This document shows positions 31,272 through 35,057 of a DNA stretch of 35,057 nucleotides, piece by piece (positions within the stretch are counted from its first letter, which is position 1; the number at the start of each line of letters is the position of its first letter). The stretch spans positions 1-35,057 of the forward strand of contig DASZVJ010000096.1 of the NCBI GenBank assembly GCA_035547155.1. Direction: 5' to 3'. The notes under the pieces are model-generated. The model searched no databases, had not been told where the DNA came from, and saw nothing but the letters and a program-made list of their open reading frames with translations. The position numbers and the translations under genes are program-made. Origin of the DNA: CAZNMF01 sp035547155 (GTDB lineage: Bacteria > Acidobacteriota > Vicinamibacteria > Vicinamibacterales > SCN-69-37).

Positions 31272-31427
31272 GCTTCCAGCTAGTAGCCAGCTAAACAATT
31301 CGCCGGGCAAGTCGTCCCGCAACACTTCGCAACACCGCGCGCAGCGGCCGCGGTTTCCGGCGGTTGCTCGGCACCGGGGCGACCATGCAGCAGACGAAGC
31401 CGCCGGTCTGGCTGACGTCCCGCGGCG
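31272..31427. other. Island border region, no gene seen
   Basis: About 155 bases between the tRNA terminator and the DUF4062 stop. No recognisable gene, integrase remnant or att-like repeat of the tRNA 3' end is visible. The only open frame (31270-31452, plus) has no recognisable similarity. Confidence 0.5.
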
Positions 31428-32201
31428 TCAGGTCAAGAGCCCGCGGGCGTAGAGCTGCGCGGCACCTTCCGTCGTCAGCTCGTAGTTCGTGCCCTCGTAC
31501 ATCGCCGCGTGCCGATGCACGAGGCCCTGCTCAACGAGCCGGTCGAGGAAGAACTCCGCGGTCGAGATCTTCACGTCCAGGCGGTCGGAAATCTCTTCGG
31601 ACAGGGCACGGCCATCGTGATCGAACAGGGCCACGAGGGCACGCAGCATGTTCTCGTCGAGCACGGCAGGCGTTGTCGTCAGGATGGCGACTGATCGAAG
31701 CAACGGCGCCACGACTTGCGGGAGATGCCGCGTGAACTCGCGGCGCAGATCCTCAACCGTCGCGACGTCCGCCAGCAGCGCCCGCTGGCGCAGGCTGGCC
31801 AGGTAATGGTCAAGCGCCACGGCCTGCGCCGGATCGGCCGCCACGGCACGGTTCTCCGTGAGGACGTACGGCAGGACGCGTTTGCCGTGCCTGATGAACT
31901 CTTCGATTTCCTCGACGGTGCCCGATAGCGCGCGCGGCGTGGGCGTGCCGAGACGGCCGCCGAAGATCGCCACGGCCAGATCGCAGCGCGTGACGAACTG
32001 CCGGTTCACGATCGACTGCGGATCGCCGTTCGCCTCCGGGACCGCGTACGCTTCCCACCGCACGGGGACCAACGTTAGCCCGTGCTGCCGCGACTGCGCG
32101 ATGTTCCAGTCGGAGATCACGGCCGCGACGATATCGCGCGCCTCGGGCACGTCGGACGGGGACGCGATCAGAATCTCGACAACTGTAGTCGGGTAGCTCA
32201 T
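31428..32201 (-). CDS. DUF4062 domain protein with C-terminal winged helix
   Basis: 257 residues. The N-terminal part (about 1-115) has the DUF4062 pattern: a first strand VVEILIASPSDVPEARDIV, LVPVRWE, a cysteine-preceded acidic strand CDLAVAIFGGRLGTPTP, SGTVEEIEEF and KRVLPYV. This resembles TIR/SEFIR-like flavodoxin folds. After a helical linker, residues about 190-257 look like a winged helix (LSEEISDRLDVKISTAEFFLDRLVEQGLVHR). DUF4062 is of unknown biochemical function and often sits N-terminal in signalling or conflict proteins. ATG 32201 starts the domain; the open frame upstream to 32642 is part of a different, broken gene. Divergent from the HNH fusion gene. Confidence 0.75.
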   Translation of the reverse strand: MSYPTTVVEILIASPSDVPEARDIVAAVISDWNIAQSRQHGLTLVPVRWEAYAVPEANGDPQSIVNRQFVTRCDLAVAIFGGRLGTPTPRALSGTVEEIEEFIRHGKRVLPYVLTENRAVAADPAQAVALDHYLASLRQRALLADVATVEDLRREFTRHLPQVVAPLLRSVAILTTTPAVLDENMLRALVALFDHDGRALSEEISDRLDVKISTAEFFLDRLVEQGLVHRHAAMYEGTNYELTTEGAAQLYARGLLT

Positions 32202-32277
32202 GCCGGCGACGGGCGGAACGCCCGCCGCGAGCCTATCCAATCCGCCCGCCCCGAACAAGGCGCCGAGTGCCGGCGGG

Positions 32278-32719
32278 CCTACGCCTCCGCGGCCGCCGGA
32301 AGCGCGTTCAGGACGTCGCGCCCGTACTTCGTGGTCCGGCACGTGATGACCAGCTCGCTGCCGCCCTCGTACGCCATCTGCGCCAGGGCGATCGTCTTGC
32401 CGCGAACGTCTGGTACGTCCACCCGTCATCGCCGCGGAAGCGGTGCTTCGTGTAGGGTTGCCGGTCTTCGCGCTCGTGCCGCTGAACGCTTGCAGGATCT
32501 CTTTCACCGAGACGCGCGTCGTCTCCGCATCGGCCGGCGCCGGTGTGGCCGCCGGACGTGGCGCCGACGGCGGCCCCGCTGCGCCGACCCGCTCACGGCC
32601 GATTGCATGGACGTGCTCAAGCGCCTGTCCTCGGCCCGTCACGCCGCGTGCGCCGGAACGACAACGTCGCCAACGCCATCACCCGGTACAGTAGACGCGA
32701 ACCCGTTCCGGCGTGCTCA
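32278..32719 (-). pseudogene. Frameshifted remnant of an unidentified protein
   Basis: Minus-strand coding composition continues across three frames. One frame gives ETTRVSVKEILQAFSG, the next PYTKHRFRGDDGWTYQTFA, and the last KTIALAQMAYEGGSELVITC followed by RTTKYGRDVLNALPAA and a stop at 32278-32280. Adding one base near 32459 and one near 32400 joins them into a single plausible protein. A possible start, MSTPERVRVYCTG at 32719, is cut by a stop at 32680. The joined product looks like a small beta-rich domain, but I do not recognise it. Either the gene has decayed or the assembly has single-base errors here. Confidence 0.6.
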
Positions 32720-32885
32720 TGACGCCGCCTCGTCTGCGACGGGCTCCCGCGTTCCCCTTTCTGTTCCCTTCAAGGACCGTAGCGGTCGAGGCTGCGGCTC
32801 CCACGGTAGAATGCCGCTCACAAGCAAGCTCATGTTCTCGAACGCCAAGACTGGACGACACTCTGGACGACACTGACGAGGAGCG
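32720..32885. other. Leader of the HNH fusion gene with a 12-bp tandem duplication
   Basis: CTGGACGACACT occurs twice head to tail at 32851-32862 and 32863-32874, just before GAGGAG (32878-32883) and the ATG. A TAGAAT at 32807-32812 could be a -10 box but has no good -35. Nothing else is seen. Confidence 0.6.
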
Positions 32886-34496
32886 ATGGGATCACTCTAC
32901 CTAGCGAAGTTGACGACCGAAGAGCGCAAGTCCCTGACGAGCATCTTGCACCAGACGCAGCACGGCAACTGCTTCATTTGCGAGCAGCCGATGGATCTCA
33001 AGGTGCATGGGGCCAATCTCGACATCGACCACGTCGTTCCGCTTCATAGCGAGGGGAAGGATGACCCGTCGAACTTCGCCTTGACGCACTCCGGCTGCAA
33101 TCGGTCAAAGCAAGCCGCGAATCTTGAGGTTGCCCGAATCCTGCATCGGTTTGGCCGGTTGAAGGAGCACCTCGAAGCGCAGAATCGGAATCCGAATCTG
33201 GGTGACATCCTCGGAGGTGCGACAGGCGGCAAGTCGTACGCTCTCGCGTTCGACCTGACGGATACCAGCCTGCGCTACAGCTTCGCGGACATCGGCGACA
33301 ACGCCGTGCGCGAAGTGCCCGTCTACGAGGACCCGCTCAGTGGTTTTCGCTTCGCCTTTGCGGAGCTCCCGATCGAGTACCTGGCCCACGACGACCACAT
33401 CAACCCGCGCACGATTGGGGCGAACATCGGGAAGCTCGTCGAGGAGTTCCACCGCAAGCGCCCACAGCTCCACGTGCCGCTGGCGTGGATCGAGACGACG
33501 AATGGGAGCAGCCGCGTGCAGGTCTTCGACGGCCAGCACAAGGCTGCCGCTCAAATCATGCTCGGCGCAAAACGTCTGCCTGTGCGTATCTTCCTTGATC
33601 CTGATGCGGACGTGCTGATTACGGCCAATACGAATGCAGGCACGACGCTCAAGCAGGTGGCCTTCGACAAGTCGGTTCAGCGGCACCTCGGCAGCGCGCT
33701 GTATCGGGACCGGTTGCGACGGTATCAGCAAGAGCTGGGCAAGCTTGAAGACGACCTGTCGTTCTCCGAGAAGGACCTAGTCAAGTTCTTCAAGGGCCAG
33801 TCCCGCGAGATCAAGAAATTCATCCTCGACAACGCCCGAAACGGCATCACCTCCGACCCGGACAACAAGTTGCGCGACTACATCGAGTTGGCCGGCAAGG
33901 GGCACGATCGGCCGCTTTCATACAGCACGATTGACAAGACCTTCTTCTCCTTCTTCGTGTACCAGGAGGCGCTTGAGACGCCGCTCAACTACAAGCTGGA
34001 GGAAGGGGAGAACCCGAGGCATCTCGAGCGCGAGCAGATCGTCCGGTTGATGAACGTCGTCGCCGAGGCCCTGTACATCGACAAGTACGACCCGGAGATC
34101 GGCACGGATAAGATCGAGAGCAAGCTCCAGAAGGGCGAGCACTTCTCGCATGAACACCTCCGAGCCTTTCGCATGAGCAAGGAGGAAATCCTCTATACCT
34201 GGCTGCAGTACGTCGGCCAGGTCGCCCGCCAGTACTTCATCATGCAGGGACGGCCGGATCCGCAGGATGCTCTGTTCCTGCAGCGATTTCCCGAGGCCAT
34301 CTGGACCAACATCCGGCGGTTCCTCGTGAACCTCTCGGTGCTTCCGCTCTGGGTGAACAAGGACCTATCGGAAACCGCCTTCGGCGGCAAGCAGCCGGCT
34401 TCATTCTGGAAGGCGGTGTTCGAGACTGGCTCGACGCCACAAGGCTTGAAAATACTGGCCAAGCCGATTCATTTGATCGACATGATCAAGGAGTAG
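32886..34496 (+). CDS. HNH nuclease fused to a DGQH (DndB/DpdB-like) domain
   Basis: A 536-residue protein, not recognised as a characterised family. Residues about 25-80 are a zinc-type HNH domain: C29 and C32, D48-H49 (LDIDHVVPLH), N63, H68 and C71 (HSGCNRSK). Residues about 150-300 resemble the DGQHR/ParB-like fold of DndB and DpdB: VPLAWIE, then VFDGQHKAAA (D215-K219) and a conserved-looking NTNAGTTLKQVAFDKSVQRH. The terminal arginine of DGQHR is lysine here. The C-terminal half is helical and charged, with no motif I know. Composition is lysine-rich and lower in GC than the housekeeping genes, suggesting transfer. Likely role: DNA sensing and cleavage in defence. Confidence 0.75.
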   Translation: MGSLYLAKLTTEERKSLTSILHQTQHGNCFICEQPMDLKVHGANLDIDHVVPLHSEGKDDPSNFALTHSGCNRSKQAANLEVARILHRFGRLKEHLEAQNRNPNLGDILGGATGGKSYALAFDLTDTSLRYSFADIGDNAVREVPVYEDPLSGFRFAFAELPIEYLAHDDHINPRTIGANIGKLVEEFHRKRPQLHVPLAWIETTNGSSRVQVFDGQHKAAAQIMLGAKRLPVRIFLDPDADVLITANTNAGTTLKQVAFDKSVQRHLGSALYRDRLRRYQQELGKLEDDLSFSEKDLVKFFKGQSREIKKFILDNARNGITSDPDNKLRDYIELAGKGHDRPLSYSTIDKTFFSFFVYQEALETPLNYKLEEGENPRHLEREQIVRLMNVVAEALYIDKYDPEIGTDKIESKLQKGEHFSHEHLRAFRMSKEEILYTWLQYVGQVARQYFIMQGRPDPQDALFLQRFPEAIWTNIRRFLVNLSVLPLWVNKDLSETAFGGKQPASFWKAVFETGSTPQGLKILAKPIHLIDMIKE

Positions 34497-34503
34497 TCGA
34501 GGC

Positions 34504-34858
34504 CTACGGTTCTTTCCACAGGCCGCCGTTCGACCATACACGGGGCCATGGTTCGCCCCGAGCGGCGGCTTGCAGCACTGGCCAGAGAAAACGATCAAGG
34601 GTTGCAATGATGGCCGACAGGTCCGCAAGGTCGGGCCGTCGTCAGTGAGAGCGGACGTTCGTCCGGGATCTCGATGCCCCTTCGCGTGAACGTCGCCGCG
34701 ACTGCGAGCCTCATCGTCTCGCCGTCGAAGGTTCGGGTTTCGGCCAGGCGATGGATGTCGAAGAAGTCCTTCATCCGGCTGTTCGCGAGCGCGAGCCGCA
34801 CCATCGCCTCGGTCTTCTCAGCAATCGAGGTCTCGGGCCGGTACGCGCGGATGGAATT
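34504..34858 (-). pseudogene. AbiEii-type nucleotidyltransferase toxin, C-terminal relic
   Basis: On the minus strand RAYRPETSIAEKTEAMVRLALAN then SRMKDFFDIHRLAETRTFDG and AATFTRRGIEIPDE match the C-terminal part of AbiEii/AbiGii toxins. A frameshift near 34645 then moves into a frame reading DLADLSAIIATLDRFLWPVL and EPWPRVWSNGGLWKEP, which is the expected family end, stop at 34504-34506. The N-terminal catalytic part is missing because the IS element starts at about 34859. AbiE works as a type IV toxin-antitoxin; no AbiEi antitoxin is visible. The relic cannot encode a working toxin. Confidence 0.8.
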
Positions 34859-35057
34859 GATCCGATTCGGTGGACATCTTCCTTACGAGGCATACGATGT
34901 CCAGACCGATGGCCGCCCCCCCCACGCGACGACCACGACGTACCTTCACGGATGAGTTCAAAGCCGGCGCCGTGCGCCTGGTCCTCGACGAAGGCAAGAC
35001 CGTCGGAGCGACCGCGCGCGATCTCGATCTGACCGAGACGGCGCTGCGGCAATGGGT
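34859..35057 (+). mobile_element. Left end of an IS3-family insertion sequence
   Basis: The AbiEii frame stops matching at about 34859, where TGATCCGATTCGGTGGACA begins. This has the TG terminus expected of an IS3-family inverted repeat. An OrfA reading frame starts 38 bases inside. The right end, orfB and the target duplication are beyond the window, so the element boundary is inferred from one side only. Confidence 0.75.
34897..35057 (+). CDS. IS3-family transposase OrfA, 5' part
   Basis: 53 codons are visible from ATG 34897 to the window edge. After a basic, proline-rich start comes RRTFTDEFKAGAVRLVLDEG, then KTVGATARDLDLTETALRQW, which is the helix-turn-helix of the IS3/IS911 OrfA group (HTH_Tnp_1). 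OrfA binds the IS ends and is normally fused to OrfB by frameshifting. A run of eight C bases at 34917-34924 lies in its early codons. Confidence 0.9.
   Translation, partial: MSRPMAAPPTRRPRRTFTDEFKAGAVRLVLDEGKTVGATARDLDLTETALRQW

Overview
The window is GC-rich, gene-dense bacterial chromosome from a diderm that makes lipopolysaccharide. A 2-oxoglutarate:ferredoxin oxidoreductase (korAB) sits among the TCA genes, there is a PVC-type membrane dehydrogenase with a C-terminal haem c domain, and KDO synthesis, lapB and an RND pump are present. This suits an Acidobacteriota, perhaps Vicinamibacteria. The taxonomic guess is inference; the gene calls mostly rest on clear family motifs.

Layout. 1-279 is the 3' end of an unidentified gene. 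379-4020 is a plus-strand cluster: M24 peptidase, accB, accC, thiE. 4334-5263 is folD. A minus-strand operon runs from 12205 down to 5273: kdsB-pyrG-kdsA-kdsD-kdsC-lapB-coaE, making CMP-KDO (with its CTP) and controlling LPS assembly. From 12435 onward the strand is plus: icd, mdh, sucC, sucD, korA, korB (a nearly complete oxidative TCA arm using ferredoxin at the 2-oxoglutarate step), then ndk, a DUF2905 protein and dcd (nucleotide metabolism). 21480-27264 is a tripartite RND efflux operon with overlapping genes. 27395-30223 is a large secreted dehydrogenase/cytochrome c protein. It converges on a class III sirtuin (30233-31000, minus).

The initiator tRNA-fMet (31152-31228), with its own promoter and a strong terminator, ends the housekeeping region. 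Beyond it lies an accessory segment: a DUF4062-winged-helix protein, a frameshifted gene remnant, a 536-residue HNH-nuclease/DGQH-motif fusion, the C-terminal relic of an AbiEii toxin, and the left end of an IS3-family element that cuts into that relic. It looks like a decaying defence island.

The second theme is intergenic structure. Seven 25-27-nt hairpins with a GTAG foot, mostly in pairs and with compensatory stem changes, resemble REP elements. Four families of 7-8-bp degenerate tandem repeats occupy many gaps and usually start right after a stop codon. One palindrome supplies the stop codons of two convergent genes.
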